A stretch of DNA of 64,000 bases from Bacteroidales bacterium (GCA_017616895.1 JAFZXE010000019.1:1-64000), one strand, 5' to 3'; shown: positions 1-8,229, counted from the stretch's first letter. The notes: a model not told the origin generated them from the letters alone. Translations and numbers: made by a program.

Positions 1-20
1 AAACAAACAAACAAACAAAC
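1..20. repeat. AAAC tetranucleotide microsatellite
   Basis: Five perfect AAAC units open the window and may continue to the left of it. They lie beside the 21-nt array downstream of era. Copy number of such a tract could vary by slippage, but no reading frame is visibly controlled by it here. Confidence 0.7.
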
Positions 21-31
21 TTTTCGGTTTT

Positions 32-302
32 GCAACTGATTTTCAGCGGGTCGCGGTTTTGTAAATTGTCTTTGCAGGGTTGCGAAAACATGAAACAGTG
101 CTGCGAGACGGTTTCGCATCGCTGCAAAGTCGTCCCGCAGTTCTGTAAATTGAAATCGAAGGCTGCAATATCATGTCGCAGCACTGCAAATTAAAATTGC
201 AGCGTGCAATTTCGTCTCGCAACGCTGCGAGGCGGTTTTGCAATGATGCGGGGCGGTGTTGCAGTTCTGTAACGCCGCCCCGCACATCGACAGACATGAT
301 TT
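32..302. repeat. 21-nt periodic degenerate array
   Basis: About thirteen head-to-tail imperfect units, each starting with GCA or a variant at 32, 53, 74, 95, 116, 137, 158, 178, 199, 219, 240, 261 and 282. The spacing is 21 nt, twice 20. The consensus is roughly GCANNNCTGCRANNNNNNTTY. Because 21 nt is seven codons, the open frames that cross it (for example minus strand 43-297) show heptad-like peptides, but two 20-nt units break the frame. It fills the space after the era stop codon. It could be a decayed minisatellite, a decayed coiled-coil gene or a structured RNA. Confidence 0.75.
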
Positions 303-321
303 CACAGCTTGTAACAGCGCC

Positions 322-1200
322 TCACTCAGTGATATAGCCGAATTGTCGGAGGGCACGCTCGCTGTCGCGCCAGTCTTTGAGCACCTTGACGTAGAGGTTC
401 AGGAAGCAGCGCTTGCCGGTGAAGGCCTCGATGTCCTTGCGGGCCTCGACGCCCACCTTCTTGATGGCTTGGCCCTGATGGCCGATGACGATGCGTTTCT
501 GTGTCTCGCGCTCTACGTATATCACCGCCGAGATGTTGTCAACGCCCTCCTTCTCTTCGTAGCCCTCCACGCTCACCTCGCAGCTGTAGGGTATCTCCTT
601 CTGGTAGAAGCGCAGCAGCTTCTCGCGTATTATCTCGCTCACGAAGAAGCGCATCGACTTGTCGGTCAGCTCGTCCTTGGGGAAGTAGGGCGGGTTTTCG
701 GGCAGCTGGGAGAGAATGGCGTTAAAGATGGAGTCGATGTTGAAACGCTCGGTGGCGGAGGCGGGGATGACCGTCGCACGCGGTATCTGCCGCTGCCAGT
801 AGCCCATCATATTCTGCACAGAGGTCTGGTCGGAGAGGTCTATCTTGTTGATGACCAGTATGACTGGCACGTTTGACTGTATGACTTTCTGCAGCACCTG
901 CTCGTTCTTGAACGGCTCGCCCATCTCGGTGACGAGCAGGAAGAGGTCGGCGTCCTGCAAGGCCGAGTTGACAAACCCCATCATCGACTCGTGCAGACGG
1001 TAGTGCGGGTTGACGATGCCCGGCGTGTCGGTATAGACAATCTGGAAGTCGTCGCCGTTGACGATGCCCATGATGCGGTGGCGAGTCGTCTGCGCCTTCG
1101 AGGTGATGATGGAGAGGTTCTCGCCCACGAGGGCGTTCATAAGGGTTGACTTGCCCACGTTGGGGTTGCCGATGATGTTGACGAAGCCGGATTTGTGCAT
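322..1200 (-). CDS. era: GTPase Era
   Basis: Era is an essential GTPase that binds the 3' end of 16S rRNA and assists 30S ribosomal subunit assembly at the membrane. The 292 residues match the usual length. Visible motifs are the P-loop GNPNVGKS at 11-18, the switch-I KAQTT at 35-39, DTPG at 58-61, NKID at 118-121, the SAS-type PASA near 146-149, and the C-terminal KH domain with GHQGQAIKKVG at 240-250. The ATG start is directly preceded, on the coding strand, by a long degenerate repeat spacer. Upstream on the same strand lie rplY and prs, but a terminator follows rplY, so era may use its own promoter within or near the repeat. The identification is secure. Confidence 0.98.
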   Translation of the reverse strand: MHKSGFVNIIGNPNVGKSTLMNALVGENLSIITSKAQTTRHRIMGIVNGDDFQIVYTDTPGIVNPHYRLHESMMGFVNSALQDADLFLLVTEMGEPFKNEQVLQKVIQSNVPVILVINKIDLSDQTSVQNMMGYWQRQIPRATVIPASATERFNIDSIFNAILSQLPENPPYFPKDELTDKSMRFFVSEIIREKLLRFYQKEIPYSCEVSVEGYEEKEGVDNISAVIYVERETQKRIVIGHQGQAIKKVGVEARKDIEAFTGKRCFLNLYVKVLKDWRDSERALRQFGYITE

Positions 1201-1350
1201 GAGGATGTTGAGATGTTAAGATGTGAAGGTGTGAAGATGTGAAGATGTGACCACTGACTACTGACTGCTAACTGCTGACCGCTGACTGCTGACTGCTGAC
1301 CGCTAACTGCTGACCGCTAACTGCTGACTGCTAACTGCTAACTGCTAATT
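1201..1350 (-). repeat. degenerate word-repeat spacer upstream of era
   Basis: Read on the era coding strand, the block first repeats variants of GTCAGCAGTTAGCGGTCAG, then switches to ACATCTTCACATCTTCACACC and ends with AACATCTCAACATC next to the ATG. The words are imperfect and of mixed 6-10 nt period, so this is not a simple tandem repeat. The same order of words (GTCAGC words, then ACATCTTC words, then TATCAAC words, then ATG) is seen before other genes of this window, for example before 43861. Confidence 0.85.
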
Positions 1351-1357
1351 AAAATCA

Positions 1358-1395
1358 AACAATGCCTTGCAACGGTTGTGTTGCAAAGCATTGTT
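1358..1395 (-). terminator. rho-independent terminator of rplY
   Basis: The arms 1358-1372 and 1381-1395 pair over 15 positions with one C/A mismatch and enclose an 8-nt loop. On the minus strand the hairpin is followed by TTTGATTTTAATT. It lies 21 nt after the rplY stop codon. Confidence 0.8.
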
Positions 1396-1415
1396 CTTGA
1401 TTCATGTCGCGGAGA

Positions 1416-2003
1416 TTATTCAGCGGCGGGAGCCTCTTCGGTGGTCTCAGCTGTAGCGGCAGCGCGGGTGCTGTTGATAACCACCACGTCGCTGGTCTTC
1501 ACGTTGAGGAGCTCGAAGTTGTCGCCCTTGATATCCTGAACCTTCACGCGGTTGCCGATCTCCAGAGGAGTGACGTCGATAAGAACCTCGCTGGGCATGT
1601 TGGCGGGCAGAGCCTTCACTTTGAGGCGTTTCTGCTTGTAAACGAGTTTGCCGCCCTTCATCACACCGGCCGAAGTACCAGTGGTGTGCACGGGGATGGA
1701 CATAACCACCGGCTTGTCGTCGCTCAGCTCGTAGAAGTCAGCGTGATAGACGATGTCGGTCACGGGGTGGAACTGCATGTCCTTCACCATAGCGCGGAAT
1801 TTGTTGCCGCCCAGTTCGATCTCGACGAAGCAAGGCTCCGGGTTGAAGAGGATGCGCTGGAAATCGGTCTGCTTGAGAGCAAACATTTTCTGGTCGCCTT
1901 TGCCATACATCACGCAGGGCACCATGTCGGCGCGGCGCAATGCCTTAGCATCTTTTTTCCCTACGTTCTCGCGAAGAGAACCGCTCATAGATACTATTCT
2001 CAT
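1416..2003 (-). CDS. rplY: 50S ribosomal protein L25/general stress protein Ctc
   Basis: A protein of the large ribosomal subunit that binds 5S rRNA. The 195 residues match the long, two-domain L25/CTC form. The N-terminal 5S-rRNA-binding domain is at about 1-92 (LRENVGKKDAKALRRADMVP is characteristic) and the C-terminal beta domain at about 95-180. The tail is Ala/Glu-rich. The first ATG was chosen because other family members begin a similar short distance before the GSLR motif; MSGSL five residues later is an alternative. prs lies 45 nt upstream on the same strand, so the two probably form one transcript ending at the terminator at 1358-1395. Confidence 0.95.
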   Translation of the reverse strand: MRIVSMSGSLRENVGKKDAKALRRADMVPCVMYGKGDQKMFALKQTDFQRILFNPEPCFVEIELGGNKFRAMVKDMQFHPVTDIVYHADFYELSDDKPVVMSIPVHTTGTSAGVMKGGKLVYKQKRLKVKALPANMPSEVLIDVTPLEIGNRVKVQDIKGDNFELLNVKTSDVVVINSTRAAATAETTEEAPAAE

Positions 2004-2048
2004 TGTTTTGTTTGTTTTAGTGAGGGTTGCCCCTCGGTTAATATTTGA

Positions 2049-3050
2049 TTAATTGTTGTTGTGCAGTTTGTGAGGGATGCCTTTACGATGGATGGTGTTC
2101 TCGTAGAGGTTGTCGATCGACTCGTAGTTCACGATGCAGCGTATCGACTCGGCGAGCAGCCAGTCGGTGGGCAGCACGTGGATCTTCGGCGACTGACGGC
2201 GCAGCGGGATGGTGTCGGAGACCACCAGCTCTTCGAGCACCGAGTTCTCGATCTTCTCGATAGCGTCGCCCTTGTGTCCGTTCGAGAGCACAGCGTGGGT
2301 GATCATAGCGCGGACGCTCTTGGCGCCGTTCTGCTTGATGATTTCGGCAGCCTTGCAGATGGTCGAACCCGTGTCGATGATGTCGTCGAGCAGGATGACG
2401 TCCTTGCCCTCCACATCGCCGATAAGTCTCATCTCGCCAATCTCGTTGGGTTTGTTGCGGTGCTTGTAGCACATCACGAAGCTGTTGCCCATAGTCTTGG
2501 CATACATGCCGGCGCGGCGGCTACCGCCCAGGTCGGGCGAAGCGAACATCACGTCCTCGACGTTCAGAGCCTCGCGTATGTAAGGCATGAAGATAGAGCT
2601 GCCGAAGAGGTGGTCAACGGGTATGTTGAAGAAACCCTGAATCTGGTCGGCGTGCAGATCCATCGTCACCACGCGGTCAACGCCCGAAGCCTGCAGCATG
2701 TCGGCAATCAGTTTCGAAGCGATGGGCACATGCGGCTTGTCTTTGCGGTCCTGACGGGCGAAGCCGTAGTAAGGAATCACAGCCACCACCTTGTCGGCGC
2801 TGGCGCGCTTGGCGGCGTCGATCATCATAAGGAGCTCGAAGAGGTTGTCCGTCGGCGGGATGGTTGACTGGATGATAAACACAATACCGCCGCGGATGGT
2901 TTCCTCAAACGAAGGCTGGAATTCGCCGTCGGCATACTGGAAAACCTCCGATTTACCTAATTCGATACCGTAATTTTCGGCCACACGGGTAGCGAGGTCT
3001 TTGGTCGCACGGCCCGCGAAAATGAACACTTTATCGTTTTTTGTCTGCAT
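2049..3050 (-). CDS. prs: ribose-phosphate pyrophosphokinase
   Basis: PRPP synthetase transfers pyrophosphate from ATP to ribose-5-phosphate, feeding purine, pyrimidine, histidine and NAD synthesis. Visible are the FARQDRKD region at 97-104, the metal-binding DLHADQIQGFF at 131-141 and the ribose-phosphate loop LLDDIIDTGST at 220-230. The chosen ATG (3048-3050) gives 333 residues, near the family's usual 310-330. An open frame runs 25 codons further upstream, but it crosses a good TACTTTTG promoter element at 3075-3082, so translation should begin at MQTKND. nadC and prs are linked only by pathway (both use or make PRPP). Confidence 0.97.
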   Translation of the reverse strand: MQTKNDKVFIFAGRATKDLATRVAENYGIELGKSEVFQYADGEFQPSFEETIRGGIVFIIQSTIPPTDNLFELLMMIDAAKRASADKVVAVIPYYGFARQDRKDKPHVPIASKLIADMLQASGVDRVVTMDLHADQIQGFFNIPVDHLFGSSIFMPYIREALNVEDVMFASPDLGGSRRAGMYAKTMGNSFVMCYKHRNKPNEIGEMRLIGDVEGKDVILLDDIIDTGSTICKAAEIIKQNGAKSVRAMITHAVLSNGHKGDAIEKIENSVLEELVVSDTIPLRRQSPKIHVLPTDWLLAESIRCIVNYESIDNLYENTIHRKGIPHKLHNNN

Positions 3051-3074
3051 GACTGTTATTTGTTTTTGCGGGTG

Positions 3075-3104
3075 CAAAAGTACTATTTTTTTTACAACTG
3101 ACAA
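3075..3104 (-). promoter_or_regulatory. promoter of prs-rplY
   Basis: Minus-strand TACTTTTG at 3082-3075 matches the Bacteroidota -7 consensus TAnnTTTG. TTG at 3104-3102, 22 nt upstream, is a candidate -33. It leaves a leader of about 20 nt before the prs ATG. Confidence 0.7.
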
Positions 3105-3165
3105 ACAAATCACTCTCAAAAACATTTTTACGAAAACTTGTTCATAAATGATGTCGTAAATAAAA

Positions 3166-3193
3166 TTGATTCAATGTTTTTCTTGTACTTTTG
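3166..3193 (+). promoter_or_regulatory. promoter of the 3223 lipoprotein gene
   Basis: TACTTTTG at 3186-3193 with TTG at 3166-3168, exactly 20 nt apart, fits the Bacteroidota -33/-7 pattern. The ATG follows 29 nt later. The promoter is divergent from that of prs. Confidence 0.75.
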
Positions 3194-3222
3194 CAAACTA
3201 GAAACAAAAAAAACTTACAATC

Positions 3223-3678
3223 ATGAAGAAAATCACTTTTTTTACGGTTGCGGCAATGCTGCTCATGGTGCTTGCAGGCTGCACTAAGGCTAATTTTGTC
3301 AAAACATGGGCTGGCAACGGTGTGCTGCGCCCAAATGCGGAGGATCCGTGGGATAGCTACATGGCATATATGACTCTGCACGATGACGGTACGGTCACAC
3401 GTTTCCTCACCTCGGTTGACGATGCTTTCAAGCCACAAAAGGCCAAGCAAATCGAGGGTGTCGGCTCTTGGGAGAGCGACGGCAAGCATGTTACCATAAC
3501 GCTCGACCCGACATGGGCTCGATTCACATGGGAAAGCCTCACCACTGAGTATGTGTTGGACGATGTATCACTATACCTCGCTAACGGAAGCATCTCGTCG
3601 GGTGAGGGTGGAGCCGTTTCGTCCCCAAGCTCCGGAAGTTCCACCTACGCATGGATGGAATCGAGCTATTCGATGTAG
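3223..3678 (+). CDS. small lipoprotein of unknown function
   Basis: The 151 residues start with a basic n-region and hydrophobic stretch ending in the lipobox LAGC at about 17-20, so the mature protein should be lipid-anchored in the cell envelope. The mature part has sheet-forming segments of the kind MTLHDDGTVTRFL and GSWESDGKHVTITLDP, resembling small lipocalin-like or DUF-type domains that measure a 'signal with dose' motif, but I do not recognise a family. The C-terminus is Ser/Gly-rich. It has its own promoter (3166-3193) and terminator (3719-3750), so it is a single-gene unit between prs and nadC. Confidence 0.85.
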   Translation: MKKITFFTVAAMLLMVLAGCTKANFVKTWAGNGVLRPNAEDPWDSYMAYMTLHDDGTVTRFLTSVDDAFKPQKAKQIEGVGSWESDGKHVTITLDPTWARFTWESLTTEYVLDDVSLYLANGSISSGEGGAVSSPSSGSSTYAWMESSYSM

Positions 3679-3718
3679 TATTGATTTCATAAGACTGCCT
3701 AAAGCACAATCCATACTG

Positions 3719-3750
3719 TAGAGACGCAAGATTTTGCGCCTCTATTTTTT
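3719..3750 (+). terminator. terminator after the 3223 gene
   Basis: GAGACGCAA (3721-3729) pairs with TTGCGCCTC (3734-3742) with one mismatch and a 4-nt loop, followed by a run of T. Confidence 0.75.
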
Positions 3751-3836
3751 ATGTCGCAAACCACAATGTATACTCTATCCATTGTCTTTTTTCAGCAAGA
3801 CAGAATGTCTATCTCGGCTTTAGGCGATGCGCAATG

Positions 3837-3867
3837 TTGCGGGGATGGGAATTTAGTTGTATATTTG
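3837..3867 (+). promoter_or_regulatory. promoter of nadC
   Basis: TATATTTG at 3860-3867 matches TAnnTTTG, with TTG at 3837-3839 as possible -33. The nadC ATG is 58 nt downstream. Confidence 0.6.
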
Positions 3868-3924
3868 CAGGCTGTAACGGCACGGGGCATAGGTTTTTGC
3901 CAGTGCGCATAGATAATTGACATT

Positions 3925-4770
3925 ATGATAGATATAGCTAATTTGGATGAATTGATTGGCATGGCTCTGCGTGAGGATATCGGCGACGGCGACCACTCGA
4001 CGCTGGCGTGCATACCGCCTACGGCGCAAGGCAAAGCCAAAATGGTGGCGAAAAAAGAGGGAATCCTCTGCGGTGTGGAAGTTGGGGAGAGGGTGTTCCA
4101 TTTGGTTGACAGTTCCCTCGAAGTGACTCTTTTAAAAAAAGACGGCGACCCGCTCCATGTGGGCGACATCGTGATGACCGTCAAAGGCCATGCGGGGTCG
4201 ATCCTCACCGCCGAACGCACAGCGCTCAACTATATGCAGCGTCTGAGCGGCATCGCCACTCAAACGCATCGTATGGTCGAGATGATAGCTGGTTTGCACA
4301 CTCAGCTGCTCGACACCCGCAAGACCACCCCCAACATGCGGTTGCTTGAAAAATATGCCGTCAAATGCGGCGGCGGGACGAATCACCGCATCGGCCTCTA
4401 CGACATGATTATGCTCAAGGACAATCATGTCGATTTTGCCGGCGGCATCGAGCAGGCTATCGACCGCACCCGTGACTACCTGTCCAAAAATGGCAAGAAC
4501 CTGAAGATTGAAATAGAGGTGCGCAACCTCGACGAGCTGGAGCGTGTGATGAACCACGGCGGAGTTGACCGTATCATGCTCGACAATTTCGATGTGCCTA
4601 CACTCCGTGAGGCTGTGAAGCGCATCGGCGGTCGATATGAGACCGAGGCTTCCGGCGGCATCACCGACATGACACTCCGCGACTACGCCGAAACGGGTGT
4701 CGATTTTATCTCTGTGGGAGCCTTGACCCACCACATCAAGAGCTTAGACCTAAGCCTAGTGAGCGATTAG
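3925..4770 (+). CDS. nadC: nicotinate-nucleotide pyrophosphorylase (carboxylating)
   Basis: Quinolinate phosphoribosyltransferase makes nicotinate mononucleotide from quinolinate and PRPP in de novo NAD synthesis. The 281 residues are the usual length. Diagnostic motifs are DGDHST at 21-26, the substrate-binding TRKTTPNMR at 131-139, GGGTNHR at 149-155 and KDNH at 165-168, with a C-terminal glycine-rich phosphate-binding loop (ASGGIT). nadA and nadB are not nearby. The TAG stop is followed without a gap by a copy of the stop-associated element (4771-4802). Confidence 0.97.
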   Translation: MIDIANLDELIGMALREDIGDGDHSTLACIPPTAQGKAKMVAKKEGILCGVEVGERVFHLVDSSLEVTLLKKDGDPLHVGDIVMTVKGHAGSILTAERTALNYMQRLSGIATQTHRMVEMIAGLHTQLLDTRKTTPNMRLLEKYAVKCGGGTNHRIGLYDMIMLKDNHVDFAGGIEQAIDRTRDYLSKNGKNLKIEIEVRNLDELERVMNHGGVDRIMLDNFDVPTLREAVKRIGGRYETEASGGITDMTLRDYAETGVDFISVGALTHHIKSLDLSLVSD

Positions 4771-4802
4771 GCGCGTGCCCGCACAGGGCGGTAAAAGCAG
4801 TC
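4771..4802 (+). repeat. stop-codon-associated element, copy 1
   Basis: GCGCGTGCCCGCACAGGGCG begins at the base after the nadC TAG and continues into GTAAAAGCAGTC. A 5-bp stem can form around a TGCC loop. Related copies are at 16263, 31020, 32768, 35329 and 38574. Confidence 0.75.
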
Positions 4803-4830
4803 CGCATTCCGTTTCAGATCACAGGTCACC

Positions 4831-4884
4831 CCACTAACGCATTAACGCATTAACGCATTAACGCAATAACACAATAACGCAATC
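4831..4884 (+). repeat. AACGCATT/AACGCAATAACAC word-repeat spacer
   Basis: Repeated ACTAACGCATTAACGCATT words pass into AACGCAATAACACAATAACG just before the start codon of the YihY-family gene. Close copies lie at 6007-6036 and, on the minus strand, at 30944-31020, each directly before a start codon. Confidence 0.85.
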
Positions 4885-4892
4885 AAAACCTA

Positions 4893-5933
4893 ATGTTCTC
4901 TCCCAAACATCTCTGGCAGTCGTTTATGACTAAGTTGAAGGACCCAAAAGATCCTTTCGGCCATTGGTGTATGGAGACCTATGACCGCATCAACTCCGGT
5001 CGCATACTCAACTTCCTCCACAGGTTTCGTGTTCCTGGCATGCCTAACGTCCGTTGGGACGATGTGCTGCGGTCGTTTCTTAAGGAGATATTCAGTGGCG
5101 ACACTCGTCAGAGGGCCAAGTCGTTGACCTTTTCGTTTATGATGGCGTTCCCTCCCATGCTGCTTTTCCTCATAACTCTGATAGCCTACCTGCCTGTTGA
5201 TGGCATTCAGGATGAGTTTCTAAACAACCTCGGAACCATTATTCCGGCCAGGATAGCTGATACCGTCAACATGACCGTAAACGACATTATGGGCAACAAG
5301 CGCGGCAGCCTGCAGGCCATCGCTTTCTTTTCGTCGTTGATATTGGCTGCCAACGGATTGAGTTCACTCTTCCGCTCGTTCCGCAACCCCAAGGTCGAAG
5401 CCAGCACCCGTCCCTGGATTGTGCGTTATATGATGAGTTTCATGCTTGTCATATTGCTCTATCTGCTTATCATATTGATGCTTGTCTTGATGATGGAATA
5501 CCACCGCTTCCTCGGCTTCCTGACCGAACGCGGCGTAGTGCGCTGGTCTGAGGACATACGCGACCTGGTTGGCATTGGCCGTTGGTTTGTCTTGGCGCTG
5601 GTCACCATGCTGGCCACCAACGCGTTCTATTACTGTATCGATTACTATTGGTTGAAGAAAGGTTCCTCTCGCATGAAGTTCTTCTCGGTTGGGGCTATGG
5701 CCACTTCGTTGTTCTTTTTCGGCTTCACATGGCTGTTCGAACTCTATATTGACAACTTTAACAACTACAATATCTTGTATGGTTCCGTCGGCACACTCCT
5801 CGTCATTTTCCTTTGGATCTACCTCAGCTGCCGCATGATTTTGGTCGGCTACGAACTCAACCGAAAGATAATGGAAGTCGCCGAAAGCCAGGAAACCACA
5901 AAATCAATCGAAAAACAAGACCGCTTCGTCTGA
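4893..5933 (+). CDS. YihY/BrkB family inner-membrane protein
   Basis: The 346 residues contain the YihY/virulence-factor-BrkB domain, formerly misnamed ribonuclease BN. After a soluble N-terminus (about 1-85) come several strongly hydrophobic segments, including around residues 86-110, 150-165, 178-203, 225-250, 268-285 and 300-325. The family residues near ARIADTVNMTVNDIM and LYGSVGTLLVIFLWIYLSC are typical. The molecular role of the family is not settled. The protein ends in a charged cytoplasmic tail. It follows nadC after 122 nt of element and word-repeat spacer. Confidence 0.9.
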   Translation: MFSPKHLWQSFMTKLKDPKDPFGHWCMETYDRINSGRILNFLHRFRVPGMPNVRWDDVLRSFLKEIFSGDTRQRAKSLTFSFMMAFPPMLLFLITLIAYLPVDGIQDEFLNNLGTIIPARIADTVNMTVNDIMGNKRGSLQAIAFFSSLILAANGLSSLFRSFRNPKVEASTRPWIVRYMMSFMLVILLYLLIILMLVLMMEYHRFLGFLTERGVVRWSEDIRDLVGIGRWFVLALVTMLATNAFYYCIDYYWLKKGSSRMKFFSVGAMATSLFFFGFTWLFELYIDNFNNYNILYGSVGTLLVIFLWIYLSCRMILVGYELNRKIMEVAESQETTKSIEKQDRFV

Positions 5934-5959
5934 AATCACCACACAGCAGCCCGTTACCT

Positions 5960-6036
5960 TTCAAACATTCAAACTTCAAACCCTTTAAACATTCCAACCC
6001 ATTCAACACATTAACGCAATAACACAATAACGCAAT
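5960..6036 (+). repeat. word-repeat spacer before the 6045 gene
   Basis: TTTCAAACATTCAAACTTC and CCCTTTAAACATTCC words pass into ACGCAATAACACAATAACGC, ending nine bases before the ATG. The strand is nearly free of G. Confidence 0.8.
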
Positions 6037-6044
6037 ATAGTATC

Positions 6045-7265
6045 ATGATTCTCAAAAAAGAAAACGGCAAAGTAGTGCCTCAGGAAGCTCCCAAAGGCGA
6101 GCGTTTCAAGATGATAGCCAAGACCATGATGGGCCTCGAAGAGGTGCTCGCCGACGAAATACGTGAGCTTGGCGGTACCGACATCGAACTCCTCAACCGC
6201 GCCGTCGCTTTCCGTGGCGACATGTTCACCCTCTACCGCACCAACTACTGCTGCCGTACCGCACTCGCCATTCTCAAGCCCTTCGCCGAGTTCGAGGCTC
6301 ACAACGAGCAGGAGTTGTACGACAATGTCTATAACCTGCGCTGGGAGAAGATACTCGACGTCGATAGCACTTTTATGATTGACTCTGCCACCAGCGGCGA
6401 GGTGTTCACCCACTCCTACTATGCCGCCCTCAAGACCAAGGACGCCATCGTCGATCGTTTCCGCAAGATGTTCGGCCAGCGTCCATCCATCGACACCGAG
6501 AGCGCCGACTATAAGTTCAACCTCCATATCAACGACACCCATGTCTCCCTGCTGATGAACTCCAGCGGCGACTCCCTCCACAAGCGTGGCTACCGTCAAG
6601 CCGTGGGCATAGCACCGCTTAACGAAGTCCTCGCCGCCGGCATGATAAAACTCTCGGGCTGGAAGTGCGACTGCAGCTTTTTCGACCCCATGTGCGGCTC
6701 AGGCACCATCCTTATCGAAGCCGCCATGCTCGCCAACAACATACCCGCCCAGTACTATCGTGGCGGCCGTTTCGGCTTCAAACGCTGGAAAGAGTTCAAC
6801 CTCGGCGACTGGAAATCCGTCCTCGACCAGGAAAACCGCAAAATCGGCGCCTCCGACTTCGACTATGAGATATGGGGCAACGACATCGACTACGGCGTCC
6901 TCGAGCAGACCGAGAAAAACCTCCAGTTCGCAAAACTCCACAAAGACGTGATGCTCTTCCACGGCTCGTTCGAAAACCAGGAGCCGCCAGAGGGACGCTG
7001 CATGATTGTCACAAACCCTCCCTACGGCGAGCGTATCAAGATAGAAGACCTCAACGCCATGTATGAGAAACTCGGCGATGTGTTCAAACGCCTCTATGGC
7101 GAAGGTCGCGAGGTGTGGCTTATCTCGTCCGATTTCGAAGCCCTCAAGCACATAGGCCTCAAGCCCTCGAAGAAGATACCCCTCCTCAACGGCTCCCTCG
7201 ACTGCCGCTTCCTCAAATTCGAACTCTACGAAGGCTCCCGCAAAGGGTCGGTGAACAGTGATTAG
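6045..7265 (+). CDS. THUMP-domain rRNA guanine-N2 methyltransferase (RlmL N-terminal type)
   Basis: A class I SAM-dependent RNA methyltransferase of the RlmL/YpsC group, expected to methylate a guanine of 23S rRNA at N2. The THUMP RNA-binding domain covers about 65-170. The Rossmann domain has motif I DPMCGSGT at 214-221 and the catalytic NPPYGE at 324-329. At 406 residues it corresponds to only the first half of the fused E. coli RlmKL protein, as is normal outside gammaproteobacteria. Its last codons run into word-repeat sequence (GSVNSD is encoded by GGTCGGTGAACAGTGATTAG), suggesting that the C-terminus was altered by the repeat. Confidence 0.92.
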   Translation: MILKKENGKVVPQEAPKGERFKMIAKTMMGLEEVLADEIRELGGTDIELLNRAVAFRGDMFTLYRTNYCCRTALAILKPFAEFEAHNEQELYDNVYNLRWEKILDVDSTFMIDSATSGEVFTHSYYAALKTKDAIVDRFRKMFGQRPSIDTESADYKFNLHINDTHVSLLMNSSGDSLHKRGYRQAVGIAPLNEVLAAGMIKLSGWKCDCSFFDPMCGSGTILIEAAMLANNIPAQYYRGGRFGFKRWKEFNLGDWKSVLDQENRKIGASDFDYEIWGNDIDYGVLEQTEKNLQFAKLHKDVMLFHGSFENQEPPEGRCMIVTNPPYGERIKIEDLNAMYEKLGDVFKRLYGEGREVWLISSDFEALKHIGLKPSKKIPLLNGSLDCRFLKFELYEGSRKGSVNSD

Positions 7266-7321
7266 TGAATTGTGAATAGTGAATTGACAATAGTACCCTC
7301 GACCCTTGACTCTTGACTCCC
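7255..7321 (+). repeat. word-repeat junction between the 6045 gene and queG
   Basis: GTGAACAGTGATTAGTGAA and AATTGTGAATAGTGAATTGAC words are followed by CCTCGACCCTTGACTCTTG. The block overlaps both the last codons of the methyltransferase gene and the first codons of queG. Confidence 0.75.
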
Positions 7322-8229
7322 AGTTTATAAAATCCTGCGCCAACTCCGTCGGCTTCCACGATTGCGGCATCGCTCAGGCACGCCGGCTCGATGACTTCGA
7401 CGCCACCCTCTCCACTTGGCTCTCCCACCGCTACAACGCCGATATGCAGTATATGCAGCGCAACGCCGACAAACGTGGCGACCCCCAGCTCCTTTACCCC
7501 GGCGCCAAAAGCGTCATCTCCGTTTTGCTCTCCTACAAGCCCTCCCGCACCGTCGAAGGCCCGCACAAAATCGCACGCTACGCCTACGGCGACGACTACC
7601 ACCTCGTCATCAAGCGTATGCTTTTCCAGATGATAACTCTCATCAAGGAGCGTTACCCCGACTTCAATGCCCGCCCCTTCGTCGATACCGCCCCTATCTC
7701 CGACAAACGCTGGGCTGCAGCCGCCGGCCTCGGCTGGATCGGCCGCAACACCCTCCTCATAAGCCCCACCTACGGCAGCTTCTGCAACCTCGGCGAACTC
7801 GTGTCCGACTCCCCCGTCGATGCCTACGACTCCCCGCTCCCCAACGGCTGCGGTTCCTGTTCCCTATGTGTCAAGTCCTGCCCTAACCAAGCCCTGCAGT
7901 GTGTCGAAGGACGCTATATGCTCGACGCAGCCAAGTGCACCGCCTACAACACCATCGAGAACCGTCACGACTCCCTGCCCGACTCTCAGCGTCTGGCCGG
8001 CTACGTCTTCGGTTGCGACATCTGCCAGGAAGTCTGTCCTCACAATGCCGACACCCTGGCCGCCGTGCAAGTCAGCGATGAAAAAATCTCAAGTCTCCAA
8101 CAGCTCGCCTCTGCCGACGAGTCCTCATTTGACGATGCAACTCGCGACACTCCGCTCAGCCGCATCTCCTACTCCCAATGGGTCAGAAATCTGAAACAAG
8201 ACGAACCTTCCACTCCCCCTCAACCTTGA
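7306..8229 (+). CDS. queG: epoxyqueuosine reductase
   Basis: QueG performs the last step of queuosine synthesis, reducing epoxyqueuosine in tRNA with cobalamin and two 4Fe-4S clusters. Visible are the catalytic Asp in PFVDTAP (D127), the WIGRNTLLI cobalamin-region motif at 144-152, and cluster cysteines at C182, C185, C188, C192 and C237, C240, C244. The start is unusual: there is no ATG between the in-frame stop at 7291 and the conserved FIKS region, so a TTG at 7306 inside the repeat words is the best start. It gives 307 residues, typical of Bacteroidota QueG. The 3' end overlaps the convergent lipoprotein gene by 47 nt. Confidence 0.93.
   Translation: MTLDSQFIKSCANSVGFHDCGIAQARRLDDFDATLSTWLSHRYNADMQYMQRNADKRGDPQLLYPGAKSVISVLLSYKPSRTVEGPHKIARYAYGDDYHLVIKRMLFQMITLIKERYPDFNARPFVDTAPISDKRWAAAAGLGWIGRNTLLISPTYGSFCNLGELVSDSPVDAYDSPLPNGCGSCSLCVKSCPNQALQCVEGRYMLDAAKCTAYNTIENRHDSLPDSQRLAGYVFGCDICQEVCPHNADTLAAVQVSDEKISSLQQLASADESSFDDATRDTPLSRISYSQWVRNLKQDEPSTPPQP

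Noticed and set aside
43..297. 84-codon minus-strand frame with heptad-like sequence as a gene
   Set aside because: It is generated by the 21-nt array, and two 20-nt units break the phase; no promoter or homologue is evident.
32..302. CRISPR array
   Set aside because: 21-nt units are contiguous and degenerate, with no conserved repeat and unique spacer structure.
2061..2867. 268-codon open frame on the plus strand
   Set aside because: Antisense to prs; composition typical of a shadow frame.
3051..3125. N-terminal extension of prs
   Set aside because: It crosses the promoter element at 3075-3082, and the family starts at MQTKND-like positions.
3792..4229. 145-codon minus-strand frame
   Set aside because: Antisense to nadC and across its promoter.
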